From JANOMH01 sp031422295 (lineage in GTDB: Bacteria; Pseudomonadota; Alphaproteobacteria; Rhodobacterales; Rhodobacteraceae): a stretch of 64,000 nt of DNA. How positions within the stretch are numbered: the first letter of the stretch is position 1; every line of letters starts with the position of its first letter. Shown in pieces: positions 43,995 through 52,810 of this stretch. The notes under the pieces are model-generated. The model searched no databases and was not told the origin of the DNA. It saw nothing but the letters and a program-made list of their open reading frames with translations. The position numbers and the translations under genes were made by a program. The stretch spans positions 62,001 through 126,000 of the forward strand of contig JANOQM010000064.1 in NCBI GenBank assembly GCA_031422295.1, in the 5' to 3' direction.

Positions 43995-44699
43995 TTTCCC
44001 CCGATCCATGCCCAGATAGGACCGCATCCCCGTGGGCGGATCGGCCAAAAATTCTGCAATCGGGACAGGCGCACAGGCGATACCCGCCTCGACCGCGATG
44101 ACCTCCGCCGCGATCCGCCGTGCGTCCGCCGGGTCATGCGTAACCATCAGCAGGGTCCGGCCAGCGGCCGCCAACGTGCCAGCGGCCAAATCCAGCATCT
44201 CGTCTTTCAGGCCCGGCCCAAGTGCTGCAAAAGGCTCGTCCAGCAAAACCAACGGCCTGCCGCCTAGCAACACCCGCGCCAGTGCCGCCCGGCTTTGCTG
44301 CCCGCCGGACAAAGCGGCGGGCCTGCGCGGTCCTATCCCGGTCAGTCCGACCCGGTCCAGAACCGCGACTATTTGCGCCGCCTCAGGCGGTGATACCCTT
44401 CCCGAAGGCCGTATACCCAGCGCCAGATTTTGCTGAACTGTCAGATGGGGGAACAGATTATTATCCTGAAACAACACGCTTATCGGCCTTTGGCCCGGGG
44501 GCAGGCCCGTCAGATCGACGCCGTCCCAGATGATCCGCCCGGCCAAGGGCCGCAAAAACCCGGAAATTGCACTAATCAAAGTCGATTTGCCACCGCCGGA
44601 CGGGCCCATAACCGCCACCACCGCACCTGACCTGACTGTCAGTTCCGCCGTCAGCTCAAATTCTCCCTGCCGCAGGCGTAGCCCTTCAAGTCGCAGCAT
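43986..44699 (-). CDS. thiQ: Thiamine ABC transporter ATP-binding protein
   Basis: 237-residue ATPase with Walker A GPSGGGKST, Q-loop SVLFQDNNLFPHLTV, signature LSGGQQSRAALARVL and Walker B LVLLDEPFAALG, all in ThiQ-like spacing and length. Start at ATG 44699, which overlaps the thiP stop by 14 bases; an upstream in-frame ATG at 44738 adds residues that are not conserved. Energises uptake of thiamine, thiamine phosphate or TPP together with ThiP and ThiB; the operon is controlled by a TPP riboswitch. Confidence 0.94.
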   Translation of the reverse strand: MLRLEGLRLRQGEFELTAELTVRSGAVVAVMGPSGGGKSTLISAISGFLRPLAGRIIWDGVDLTGLPPGQRPISVLFQDNNLFPHLTVQQNLALGIRPSGRVSPPEAAQIVAVLDRVGLTGIGPRRPAALSGGQQSRAALARVLLGGRPLVLLDEPFAALGPGLKDEMLDLAAGTLAAAGRTLLMVTHDPADARRIAAEVIAVEAGIACAPVPIAEFLADPPTGMRSYLGMDRGKVG

Positions 44700-46221
44700 G
44701 CATCCGCCCCCCGCGATCAAACAGCCAGAACAGGCCAAGCGACAGGATCAGCAACAGCAACCCCGCGCCCGCCGCTGCCTCCATCCGGTATGCGCCCATG
44801 AGCCGGGACATCGCCAACGGCAAGGTTTCGGACCGGTCAGAGGCAAACAGCGCGATCACCCCCAAATCGCCCATGCTGAGTGCGGCGGTCAGCCCTGCCG
44901 AAAACCCGATCGGGCGGCGCAGACGCGGCAGAATCAACCAGCGCAGCCGCGCCCAGCCGGTCAGCCCCAGTTGAGTGGCCAACCGACCATAGCCCGCCTC
45001 GGCCTGTGTCACTGCCGGGCCAAGGGTTTGCTGCGTAAAAGGCAGGCTCATCACCGCATTGACTAGCAGGGTTACCGGCAGAGCCGCCAGTGCCGGGGCG
45101 GTAAATGGTTGCAATAGCAGGAATAACCCCGTGCCCATGACCAGTGACGATGTCGCCAGCGGCAGCATCCCGATGCCCCCCATCCATCGACCAGGCCGCA
45201 ACGCCAACCCTAGCCCAAGCACCAGCATCAGCGCCACTGACCCCAGTGCCACCACCAAGGACCGCAGCGCCGCAGCCCAGACCGAAGCAGGCATTTCCGT
45301 CAGCCCGGGCACGCCGCGCCAGATAACCATCGTCAGCGGCAACAGCAGAAATAGTGCTGCCAGCGTGATCACGACTGCATCAATGCCCCGCCCGCCTGCA
45401 TCCCAACGATCAACAACGCGGTCCAGCCCGGCACCCAGCCCATCCGGGGCGCTGATGCCCCACGCCACACCAGCGACGACCGCACAAATTGCAAATTGCA
45501 CGCAGGCGAGGGCTGCGGCATGTCCCGGATCAAAGTCAAACCGCAGCGCCTGATAGATTGCCAGTTCGATGGTGGTGGCCCGTGGTCCGCCACCAAGGAT
45601 CAACGCCGTGGCAAAACTGGTCAGACACAGCAGGAAAACAATGGCCAATGCGCCCGGCACGACGACGCGCAGCATGGGCCATTCCAGCAGTCGAAACACC
45701 GGTGCATCCAGCGTGGCGGCCAGTCGGAACCGTTCTGCCGGGATTGCGAGCCAACCTTGCAGGATCAGGCGGGTTGCCAACGGCAGGTTGAAAAACACAT
45801 GCGCCAGCACAACACCGTGCAACCCATAGATCGAGACGGGGGGCCATCCGGCCCAGCCCAGAAGGGTTGATAAGACACTATTACCGCCAAATACGGCCAA
45901 AAGCCCAAATATCGCCACCGTCACTGGCAGGATGAACGGTGCCCCCAGCAGCGTGATCAACAGTCCACGCCCCCTGAACCGCCGCCGCGCCAAGGCCCGC
46001 GCCACCGGAATGGCCAGCCCGACTGAAATCACTGCGGACAGCCCGGCCTGCAGTAGCGTAAACCGTATGGCTGCCCAATCGGCGGCGGTCACAACTGCGC
46101 CCTGCCCCCGAATAGCGACTGCCGCCAGCGTGCCAAATGTCAGCAACAGCACCAGCACCGCCGCAGCGATGCCGGGCCAGCGGGGCAAGCCCCCGCCTAT
46201 TGTGACAGCGCGGCGCGCCAT
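44686..46221 (-). CDS. thiP: Thiamine ABC transporter permease
   Basis: 511-residue permease made of two fused six-helix halves, each with an EAA loop (IPAERFRLAATLDAPVFRLLEWP and AEAGYGRLATQLGLTGWARLRW). This is the two-in-one ThiP design, so no second permease gene is needed. Overlaps thiB by 25 bases at its start and thiQ by 14 at its end. The middle-gene position and the upstream TPP riboswitch support the substrate assignment. Confidence 0.94.
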   Translation of the reverse strand: MARRAVTIGGGLPRWPGIAAAVLVLLLTFGTLAAVAIRGQGAVVTAADWAAIRFTLLQAGLSAVISVGLAIPVARALARRRFRGRGLLITLLGAPFILPVTVAIFGLLAVFGGNSVLSTLLGWAGWPPVSIYGLHGVVLAHVFFNLPLATRLILQGWLAIPAERFRLAATLDAPVFRLLEWPMLRVVVPGALAIVFLLCLTSFATALILGGGPRATTIELAIYQALRFDFDPGHAAALACVQFAICAVVAGVAWGISAPDGLGAGLDRVVDRWDAGGRGIDAVVITLAALFLLLPLTMVIWRGVPGLTEMPASVWAAALRSLVVALGSVALMLVLGLGLALRPGRWMGGIGMLPLATSSLVMGTGLFLLLQPFTAPALAALPVTLLVNAVMSLPFTQQTLGPAVTQAEAGYGRLATQLGLTGWARLRWLILPRLRRPIGFSAGLTAALSMGDLGVIALFASDRSETLPLAMSRLMGAYRMEAAAGAGLLLLILSLGLFWLFDRGGRMHAAT

Positions 46222-47180
46222 TCCTCAACCGCTGCGTCACGCAGTTTTGCAGCGTCAACCGAGGACAATAACAGGCTCTGTTCAGGCTTGATCAGCGTCT
46301 CGAACCCGGCAGGCAGACCACCCGCTGGCTCGACAACGGGATACATCCAGTTGGTCGTCGGAATGGCTGACTGAAAGCTGTCCGAAACGATGAACGCCAT
46401 GAACTGATCTGCCAGCGCAGGCACATCAGTCGCCGCCAGTTTGGCCGCAACTTCAACCTGCAGATAATGACCCTCGTCAAACGGCAGGGCGACCTTGGTG
46501 GCGTCACTTTCCGCGATCAGATGATAGGCGGGCGATGTCGTATAAGACAGAACCAGATCAGCCTCGCCCTCCAAGAAAAGCCCGTATGCCTCGGACCAAC
46601 CGGGGGTGACGGTGACAATGTTATCGGCCAATTGTGCCCATATATCAGACGCTTGGTCGCCGTATGCCTGTTTGACCCACAGCAGCAGACCCAGACCGGG
46701 AGTTGACGACCGGGGGTCCTGAATGACGATTTTCAGGTCACTAGCCGCCAGTTCTGTAAAATTCGCGGGCATTTGCCCGCCCGCGTTGCCGACGAATGCA
46801 AACCAGCCCCAGTCATAGGGCAGAAAGGTGGTGTCGGTCCAATCCACCGGCAGGGTCAGATCGGCGGTCACGCCATGCGGGGCGAACAGGCCGGATTCCA
46901 GTGCTTTTGCGGTCAGGTTGGTATCAAGGCCGAGTACAATATCAGCCTCGGTCCTTGCCCCTTCGAGCAAGATGCGCGCCAGTAACGCTGCCCCGTCCCC
47001 ACTACTGACAAATTGCAGGTCGCAGGCGCAGGCCGCCTCAAAAGCAGTCTCTATTATGGGGCCCGGGCCCCATTCTGCGGTGAAACTATCGTAGGTATAG
47101 ACTGTCAGAACGGGGGTTTCAGCCTGTGCCAATGTGGCTGTCAGGCAGTATCCCGTGATGGTCAGAAGTTGGTTTCGCAT
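46197..47180 (-). CDS. thiB: Thiamine/TPP substrate-binding protein
   Basis: 327-residue periplasmic protein with a short signal peptide ending TLAQAE. The TbpA-like motifs are VYTYDSFTAEWGPGP, VLGLDTNL, PYDWGWFAFV, DPRSSTPGLGLL and LSYTTSPAYHL. Start ATG at 47180 has AAAGGA 6 bases upstream. First gene of thiBPQ; transcription from upstream passes through a TPP riboswitch. Confidence 0.95.
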   Translation of the reverse strand: MRNQLLTITGYCLTATLAQAETPVLTVYTYDSFTAEWGPGPIIETAFEAACACDLQFVSSGDGAALLARILLEGARTEADIVLGLDTNLTAKALESGLFAPHGVTADLTLPVDWTDTTFLPYDWGWFAFVGNAGGQMPANFTELAASDLKIVIQDPRSSTPGLGLLLWVKQAYGDQASDIWAQLADNIVTVTPGWSEAYGLFLEGEADLVLSYTTSPAYHLIAESDATKVALPFDEGHYLQVEVAAKLAATDVPALADQFMAFIVSDSFQSAIPTTNWMYPVVEPAGGLPAGFETLIKPEQSLLLSSVDAAKLRDAAVEEWRAALSQ

Positions 47181-47245
47181 GGGTTATCCTTTCTTGCGCC
47201 CAATCTTTCAAATCACGGATGGGGGCATTGCGGACGACCGCGCTA

Positions 47246-47328
47246 CCTTCCCTCCGCCGGTATTAACCGGTTCAGGTTCAACGGGTCCGCTTGCGCATCT
47301 CAGCCCTGTTGCCAGAGCTCCCCGAGGT
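47246..47328 (-). ncRNA. TPP riboswitch controlling thiBPQ
   Basis: On the minus strand the thi-box is near textbook: CTCGGGGAGC opening helix, GGGCTGAGA, ACCCGTTGAACCTGA, CCGGTTAATACCGGCG and closing GAGGGAAGG. This aptamer binds thiamine pyrophosphate. About 65 bases separate it from the thiB start codon. That stretch contains GCGG-TCGT-CCGC but no T-run, so control of translation initiation seems likelier than termination. Confidence 0.96.
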
Positions 47329-47418
47329 ATCCACAAACATACATAGGCTGCGGCCGGGCACAAGTGCCCCTTTCAGCGCGGGCCGCATCGCGGTAAACAA
47401 AGCCTGAAGGAGCCCGCC

Positions 47419-48525
47419 ATGAGCCTGAATACATTCGGACATTTGTTCCGCTTTACCACCTGGGGCGAAAGCCATGGCCCGGCATTGGGGGCGACGGTGG
47501 ATGGCTGCCCGCCGGGGGTGCCGCTGGATGAGGGCATGATCCAGCATTGGCTGGACAAGCGCCGCCCGGGCCAGAACAAGAATATGACCCAGCGGCAAGA
47601 GCCTGATACTGTTGAGATTTTGTCGGGTGTGTATGAGGGGCAAACTACCGGCACGCCGATCCAGCTGATGATCCGCAATCTGGACCAAAGGTCCAAGGAT
47701 TATGGCGATATTGCCGACACTTTCCGCCCCGGTCATGCCGACATAACCTATTGGCAGAAATACGGAATTCGTGATCCGCGCGGCGGTGGGCGGTCATCGG
47801 CGCGCGAAACCGCGAGCCGTGTGGCGGCGGGGGGGGTGGCGCGGGCGGCGATTGGGCTGGTGGCACCGGGGGTGTTGATCAAGGGGTATATGGTGCAGAT
47901 GGGGGCCAAGGTGATTGACCGGGCCCGGTTTGACTGGGATGCCATTGATCGCAACGACTTTTGGTGCCCCGATCCTGCCGTTGCGGCGGAATGGGAGGAT
48001 TATCTGGATTACCTGCGCCGCAAGGACCATAATTCGGTTGGTGCGATCATCGAGATTGTGGCGCGCGGCGTGCCTGCTGGGATTGGTGCCCCACTTTATG
48101 CCAAGTTAGACTCTGATCTGGCGGCTGCGATGATGTCGATCAATGCGGTCAAGGGGGTTGAGATTGGCGATGGCATGGCCGTGGCCAGCCTGACCGGGCG
48201 TGACAATGCTGACGAGATCAGTATGGGGCCGGATGGGCCGGTCTATAGCTCGAACCATGCGGGCGGGATTCTGGGGGGCATTTCGACCGGGCAGGATATC
48301 GTCGTGCGTTTTGCGGTCAAACCTACATCCTCGATCCTGTCGCCGCGCCAGTCGATCCGCAAGGATGGCACGCCCTATGAGGTGATCACCAAAGGTCGCC
48401 ACGACCCCTGCGTCGGCATTCGGGCTGTGCCGGTGGGCGAGGCGATGATGGCATGCGTCATCCTCGACCATCTGCTGCTGGACCGGGGGCAAACCGGCGG
48501 CGTGCGGGGTGCGATAGGTGTCTGA
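47419..48525 (+). CDS. aroC: Chorismate synthase
   Basis: 368-residue FMN-requiring enzyme converting EPSP to chorismate, last step of the shikimate pathway. The signatures GESHGPALGATVDGCPPG, the RPGHADITYWQKYG region with FRPGHAD, GGGRSSARETASRVAAGG and the C-terminal RHDPCVGIRAVPV are all intact and length is normal. Divergent from the thiamine operon; its promoter must lie within or beside the riboswitch region on the other strand. The stop overlaps the next gene's GTG by 8 bases. Confidence 0.97.
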   Translation: MSLNTFGHLFRFTTWGESHGPALGATVDGCPPGVPLDEGMIQHWLDKRRPGQNKNMTQRQEPDTVEILSGVYEGQTTGTPIQLMIRNLDQRSKDYGDIADTFRPGHADITYWQKYGIRDPRGGGRSSARETASRVAAGGVARAAIGLVAPGVLIKGYMVQMGAKVIDRARFDWDAIDRNDFWCPDPAVAAEWEDYLDYLRRKDHNSVGAIIEIVARGVPAGIGAPLYAKLDSDLAAAMMSINAVKGVEIGDGMAVASLTGRDNADEISMGPDGPVYSSNHAGGILGGISTGQDIVVRFAVKPTSSILSPRQSIRKDGTPYEVITKGRHDPCVGIRAVPVGEAMMACVILDHLLLDRGQTGGVRGAIGV

Positions 48526-48973
48526 ACAACTGATCATTCTGGTCCCGACCGATCCGTATTACCAGCCAGACTCTGGCGCGATCAAGCGGGCCACCAGGCG
48601 TTTGAAACCGATGCTCGGCGAACATGACCGCATCGACGTGCAGTCTTTTGACAAACCCCAGTTTTTTCACGCCATGGAGAATTTTGAATCGGTCCATTGC
48701 CCCGGCATGTCAGACCCCCTCGATATGGAATGGTGGTCTGACATGATGGACAAGGATTTCGATGGCGAAGGATATCTGCTGCGTGTGATTGACACCCCTT
48801 GCGGGATTGAGGCGCTGACCCTGAATGATCTGGAATACCGGTCGCCTGCTGCCTTTGGCGTTTTTGCGATTGAAATCGTCAACCCGAGCATTTCGTTCCT
48901 GACCGACGCAAACCAGGCGAATATCGAAAAGGTATTGGGCTGCGCCCTTCGGCAAGTCTTTGCGCACATCTGA
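48518..48973 (+). CDS. Hypothetical protein overlapping aroC
   Basis: 151 residues, not recognised. It is acidic, with a hydrophobic beta-strand start (LIILVPTDPYY), a central HAMENFESVHCPGMSDPLDMEWW segment and a C-terminal stretch FAIEIVNPSISFLTDANQANIEKVLGCALRQ suggesting an alpha/beta fold. No signal peptide or transmembrane segment. The GTG start overlaps aroC by 8 bases, so it is probably translated from the same message. Codon use looks like its neighbours and the frame has no competitor, so I consider it real. Confidence 0.7.
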   Translation: MSEQLIILVPTDPYYQPDSGAIKRATRRLKPMLGEHDRIDVQSFDKPQFFHAMENFESVHCPGMSDPLDMEWWSDMMDKDFDGEGYLLRVIDTPCGIEALTLNDLEYRSPAAFGVFAIEIVNPSISFLTDANQANIEKVLGCALRQVFAHI

Positions 48974-49052
48974 CCTTGATCCGTGGTGTAATGGCGAGGC
49001 TGGATGGCGCGTCTGCCTCGGCCCGTTGCCAATCGTTACTTTGACACCGGAC

Positions 49053-49736
49053 CTATCCGCCCCGTAGCCGTTTGCTGAACTCACGCAGCATCGGCACACG
49101 GCGGGGCCGGAAGCTTTCGGTGGTTGTCGTCAAAGTGACCATGCGGCCTACGGTGAAGCGGCGATAGTCAGTCCGCAGGCAGCACCAGGCCAGCACCATC
49201 AGGGATCGGTCCAGATAGACGACCGACAGCGGATAGATGCGCCGCTGCGTCACCATGCCGCTCAGGTCGCGGTAGCCAATATCGACGGCGCGCTCGTCCC
49301 ATGCCGCCTCTCGCAACACCGACAAGTCCACTGGTGGCGGTTCGCGCTGGTCGAACCGGTAGACTTGCCCCACGGCATGTATCGCCTGCCGCTGGACCCG
49401 TTCCGGCAAGGTCGCGGTGATCTTGGCCATCGCCATTTCAGCGGCACGTGACAGCGCGGGGTCGGCCATAACGCGCACTTCGGCGAGTCCCAGCACCAGT
49501 GCCTCGACCTCTAGCCGTGTGAACATCTGCGGCGGCAGGGCGGGGTCCTCGGTCAGGGTATAACCCAGCCCGGCAGCCCCATCTATCAGGGCCCCACCAG
49601 CGCGTAGTGAATCGATGTCGCGGTACAGCGTGCGTTCGGACACACCCGTTTCCCGCGCCAGCCGCGCTGCCGTGACCGGGGCGGGCAGGCGGCGCAGGGT
49701 GTCGAGCAGGCGGAACAGGCGGTCGGAACGGGACAT
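49053..49736 (-). CDS. YafY-type HTH/WYL-domain transcriptional regulator
   Basis: 227 residues. An N-terminal HTH_11 (RLFRLLDTLRRLPAPVTAARLA, SERTLYRDIDSL) is followed by a WYL-like ligand domain (DIGYRDLSGMVTQRRIYPLSVVYLDRSLMVLAWCCLR), with a short C-terminal helix. WYL proteins bind nucleic-acid or small-molecule ligands. It is divergent from a GST gene over only 77 bases, so it probably controls that gene. Confidence 0.88.
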   Translation of the reverse strand: MSRSDRLFRLLDTLRRLPAPVTAARLARETGVSERTLYRDIDSLRAGGALIDGAAGLGYTLTEDPALPPQMFTRLEVEALVLGLAEVRVMADPALSRAAEMAMAKITATLPERVQRQAIHAVGQVYRFDQREPPPVDLSVLREAAWDERAVDIGYRDLSGMVTQRRIYPLSVVYLDRSLMVLAWCCLRTDYRRFTVGRMVTLTTTTESFRPRRVPMLREFSKRLRGG

Positions 49737-49813
49737 GATGCTACTGACGGAAACTGACAGGATGGGGTGGGTATAAGGGAGGCAGACAAAAATACCAGCA
49801 AAAGGAAATCGCC

Positions 49814-50425
49814 ATGCTGACCTTATACCACGCGCCCATGTCCCGGTCGTCCCGGATTGTCACTTTGATTGACGAGATGGGGATTGGTGACAAGATTGAG
49901 ATCAGGACGACCAACATTTTGCGACAGGACGGCAGCGGTGCCATTGATCCGGCCAATCCGCATCCAGAGGGCAAAGTCCCTGCCCTGATGCATGATGGTT
50001 CGCTGATTACCGAGTCGGGTGCGGTCATCCAGTATCTGACCGACCTTTTCCCACAGGGCGGGATGGGTCCGCTGCCGGGTTCGCCAAAACGGGGTGAATA
50101 CCTGACATGGTTGCATTGGTATGGCGCGGTGATGGAGCCTGTGATGGTTCTGGATGTGGCGGGGCTGACGCATCCGATCCTGAATGTCACCTTTCGGGGC
50201 ATGACAGAGCTGACGGCCCGCCTGACCAAGGCGCTGGCACATCAGCCTTATCTTTTGGGCGATACTTACAGTGCGGCGGATTTGTTGGTCCATTCGCCCT
50301 ATGCATGGTTCAAGGACGCCACGCCGGATGTGCCGCAAATCCGCGATTGGGTGGTACGCTGTCAGGCCCGCCCATCAGTGGGGCGGACCAATGCGTTTGA
50401 TGCGGCACAGATGGCCGCTGCTTAA
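49814..50425 (+). CDS. Glutathione S-transferase family protein
   Basis: 203 residues. Thioredoxin-like N-domain (LYHAPMSRSSRIVTLIDEM, PEGKVPALMHDGSLITESGAVIQYL) with the SESxA-type glutathione loop, and a helical C-domain including LLGDTYSAADLLVHSPYAW. The start has a purine-rich AAAAGGAAATCGCC leader. Divergent from the WYL regulator, and followed by a large inverted repeat that separates it from the convergent thioredoxin gene. Confidence 0.9.
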   Translation: MLTLYHAPMSRSSRIVTLIDEMGIGDKIEIRTTNILRQDGSGAIDPANPHPEGKVPALMHDGSLITESGAVIQYLTDLFPQGGMGPLPGSPKRGEYLTWLHWYGAVMEPVMVLDVAGLTHPILNVTFRGMTELTARLTKALAHQPYLLGDTYSAADLLVHSPYAWFKDATPDVPQIRDWVVRCQARPSVGRTNAFDAAQMAAA

Positions 50426-50460
50426 AGCAATTTGACTTTTATCCGACCCATTCCTCTGGT

Positions 50461-50535
50461 TCTCGCCCCGACGGAGGTCGGGGGCCCGATGTCAGGATGT
50501 GCGACATCGGGGCCCCGGCCTTTACCGGGGCGAGA
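50461..50535. repeat. 75-base nested inverted repeat between convergent genes
   Basis: TCTCGCCCCG at the left end pairs with CGGGGCGAGA at the right. Inside, GGGGCCCGATGTC pairs with GACATCGGGGCCCC with one extra G, around AGGATGTGC. The whole can form a long double hairpin. It lies between a plus-strand GST and a minus-strand thioredoxin gene, so a bidirectional terminator or a REP/BIME-like element are the likely options. Confidence 0.8.
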
Positions 50536-50577
50536 CACCAAGAGGCGGTGAGCTGTTCAGGTCAGTCGCAAACCGCC

Positions 50578-51006
50578 TTAGGACGAAGTGGCCGCCCCCA
50601 GGGCAACATCCATCAGCGCCTGAATCTCTTCCGTCGCCGTGCCCGCGACGATCCGGCCCAATTCGTCCTCGCCTTTCAAGACGACGAGGGTGGACCGACG
50701 GGGGATGTTCAGGCGGATGGTCAGCGCATCTTCGCCATACTGGTCCCAATCGACATTGATGAAGGTGATCGCTGCTTCGTAGGCGGGGTTTTCACCCTTG
50801 ATCGCGCCGATCACCCGCTCTTGTGCGGCACAGGTTGAACACCAGCTGGCTTTGAAATCCAGAAACACGGTGTCGCCAGCGGTAAGCCGTTCCTCGACCA
50901 GACCGGGCGTATAGTCGAGCGTGATGGCATGGGCTGCCAAAGGCGTCAGTGCTGGTAGCAGGCTGACAGAGGCGGTGAGTAGCATAAAGTCGCGACGGTT
51001 CATCAT
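50578..51006 (-). CDS. Tat-exported thioredoxin-like protein
   Basis: 142 residues. Twin-arginine signal (NRRDFMLL followed by a hydrophobic stretch to AAHA), then a thioredoxin fold with the redox pair C56-S-T-C59 in FKASWCSTCAA. It resembles the soluble DsbD gamma-type domain that receives electrons from CcdA. The CcdA-like gene lies 12 bases upstream in the same operon, supporting a periplasmic thiol-reducing pair. GGAG is better spaced for a second ATG at 51003, so either Met may start it. Confidence 0.88.
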   Translation of the reverse strand: MMNRRDFMLLTASVSLLPALTPLAAHAITLDYTPGLVEERLTAGDTVFLDFKASWCSTCAAQERVIGAIKGENPAYEAAITFINVDWDQYGEDALTIRLNIPRRSTLVVLKGEDELGRIVAGTATEEIQALMDVALGAATSS

Positions 51007-51018
51007 AGTCTCCAGTTG

Positions 51019-51732
51019 TTAATAGCGGACCGACAGGTCCTGCAGCCAGTAGGGAAGATTTTCGACCAGCCAAAACTCGGGGATGCGCTGCAAGTCGAAG
51101 AACAGCACGACGCCGGTCAGGATGAAGATGATCGCCATGGCGGGCCGCGCCCGGGCGGCAAAGCCGCGCAACCAGTCGCGCCGCGCCCGGATCGCCGATT
51201 GCGCGCCATAGCCCAGCGCCAGAATGATGGTGGAAATGCCCAAGGCAAAGCTGGCCATGATGGCAGCGGCCCAGAGCAGGCTTTCGCCCCCCGAGGCCAG
51301 TGATATCGCCCCACCAAGCGTTGGCCCGATACAGGGCACCCAGACCGCCCCCAGCAATATGCCCCCCAGAACCTGCCCGCGCAGGCCGCTGCGGTCGATC
51401 TGATCGATGCCCGCATCGGCCCGCGTGGCGACCCCGGCGGTGGCTGTGGCAAAGCCTGCGGCGAAACGCGGCACCAGCAGGACCAGACCGAAGGCCACCA
51501 TCAGGACGGCGCCGCCTTTGGCGACTTCTTCTGGTTGCAGCCCAATGGCCCGGCCAAAGACTGCGATGGTCATGCCAACAACGATGAAAGACAGGCTCAT
51601 GCCTGCGGCCAGTGCTACCGGCCCCCAGCGGCTGGCCTGCAGGGCGGTGCCCAAGACGATGGGCAGCACCGGCAGCACGCAGGGGTTAATCAGGGTCAGC
51701 AGCCCCGCGAGATATCCAAACAGCAATTCCAT
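51019..51732 (-). CDS. CcdA/DsbD-type transmembrane thiol transporter
   Basis: 237 residues, six hydrophobic segments. The two conserved cysteines lie in INPCVLPVLP (first helix) and VWVPCIGPTLGG (fourth), the hallmark of CcdA/ScsB-type electron carriers that move reducing power from cytoplasmic thioredoxin to the periplasm. With the downstream exported thioredoxin it forms a split DsbD-like unit, possibly for cytochrome c maturation (cytochrome c1 is encoded in this window) or oxidative repair. Confidence 0.9.
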   Translation of the reverse strand: MELLFGYLAGLLTLINPCVLPVLPIVLGTALQASRWGPVALAAGMSLSFIVVGMTIAVFGRAIGLQPEEVAKGGAVLMVAFGLVLLVPRFAAGFATATAGVATRADAGIDQIDRSGLRGQVLGGILLGAVWVPCIGPTLGGAISLASGGESLLWAAAIMASFALGISTIILALGYGAQSAIRARRDWLRGFAARARPAMAIIFILTGVVLFFDLQRIPEFWLVENLPYWLQDLSVRY

Positions 51733-51790
51733 GGCGCGGACATTGCACGGAAAACCGCGTTACAGTCAGCCCACGTGTCCGTGAGGCCGG

Positions 51791-52666
51791 TCACATGCCC
51801 GTGGGCAATTGTTTCGACCGTTGCACGGCCAGAATGCCCAAAGCGATGATAATGACCCCGGCGATATCCAGCAACCCGAGCCGTTCGCCCAGCAGGGCCG
51901 CCGCGACGGCAACCCCGAAGAACGGGTTGAGAAAGTGGTAGGTCGCGGCCTTGACCGCCCCGATCCGCCGGACCAGCAGGAACCAGATATAGGTGGCCAC
52001 CAGCCCGGAGATCAACGTGGTATAGGCAAAGGCTGCCCCCAGTTGCCATGTCCAGTTTATGGTGAATGGTTCAAGCACCAGTGCTGGCCCCACCAGAACC
52101 GCCGCCCCGACCAGCATCTGCAAACCCACGATCATCATCAGATTATCGCCGGAGGATACCCCGCGCATCGCCAGTGTCGCCACAGTCAACGACATGACCC
52201 CCACCCCGCACAGGGCCACCCCGGTCAGGTCGACCCCGCCGCTGATCCGCATCCCCATGATCAGGGCCACCCCCGCAACCCCGGCCAATAATCCGGCAAT
52301 CGCCAGCGGGCGCAGTTTTTCCCGAAAGATCAGCCAACCGGCCAAGGCCACCAGCAGCGGCATGGTTGAGGCGATAATCGCGGCCAATGACGCCTCGATC
52401 TGTTGCAGGGCGATAAAGTTCAGGCCCAGATACAGCGCATTCTGGCAGATGCCGAACAGAACCGTTGCCGCCCACTGCGCCCGGGTCAGCCGTAAGGACT
52501 GGCCCATGGCAAGGGCGATGCCGACCCCGATAATTCCGGAACACAGGAACCGGGCGGCGAGGGCGGTCAGCGGTGGCGCATAGCTGACGATGATATGTGC
52601 CGAAGTAAAGGCCGAGGACCAGATGAACGCAAAGGCGAGGCCCATCAGAAGGGCGCGGATGTCCAT
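51791..52666 (-). CDS. EamA/DMT-superfamily transporter
   Basis: 291 residues with ten hydrophobic segments arranged as two EamA repeats. The first begins LLMGLAFAFIWSSAFTSAHI and ends near ALIMGM; the second includes MIVGLQMLVGAAVLVGPAL and the C-terminal FFGVAVAAALLGERLG. Members export amino acids or other metabolites; no substrate can be given. Monocistronic, upstream of the CcdA gene by 58 bases. Confidence 0.9.
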   Translation of the reverse strand: MDIRALLMGLAFAFIWSSAFTSAHIIVSYAPPLTALAARFLCSGIIGVGIALAMGQSLRLTRAQWAATVLFGICQNALYLGLNFIALQQIEASLAAIIASTMPLLVALAGWLIFREKLRPLAIAGLLAGVAGVALIMGMRISGGVDLTGVALCGVGVMSLTVATLAMRGVSSGDNLMMIVGLQMLVGAAVLVGPALVLEPFTINWTWQLGAAFAYTTLISGLVATYIWFLLVRRIGAVKAATYHFLNPFFGVAVAAALLGERLGLLDIAGVIIIALGILAVQRSKQLPTGM

Positions 52667-52707
52667 GGTGAACCTTTTTCTGCGGCGCTGGACGGGTTGG
52701 GTAAGCA

Positions 52708-52743
52708 GGAGCCTCCGGCGGGGATATTTAAGAACAAAAGAAA
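52708..52743. repeat. Dispersed repeat, copy A
   Basis: GGAGCCTCCGGCGGGGATA followed by TTTAAGAACAAAAGAAA. Near-identical elements are at 58563 and, inverted, at 58721, with a diverged one at 37339. The element joins a small GC palindrome (CCTCCGG) to an AT-rich tail and always lies in intergenic sequence. Confidence 0.75.
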
Positions 52744-52762
52744 TTGGACGTGGCGCAAAGCA

Positions 52763-52790
52763 AAAGGGCCGCCGGTTGGGGCGACCCTTT
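52763..52790 (-). terminator. Rho-independent terminator of the HU gene
   Basis: On the minus strand AAAGGGTCGCC and GGCGGCCCTTT form an 11-pair stem (one G-U) around CCAACC, followed by TTGCTTTG. It starts 20 bases after the HU stop codon. A very regular intrinsic terminator. Confidence 0.9.
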
Positions 52791-52810
52791 GTGGTAATCG
52801 ACGTAGTCGT

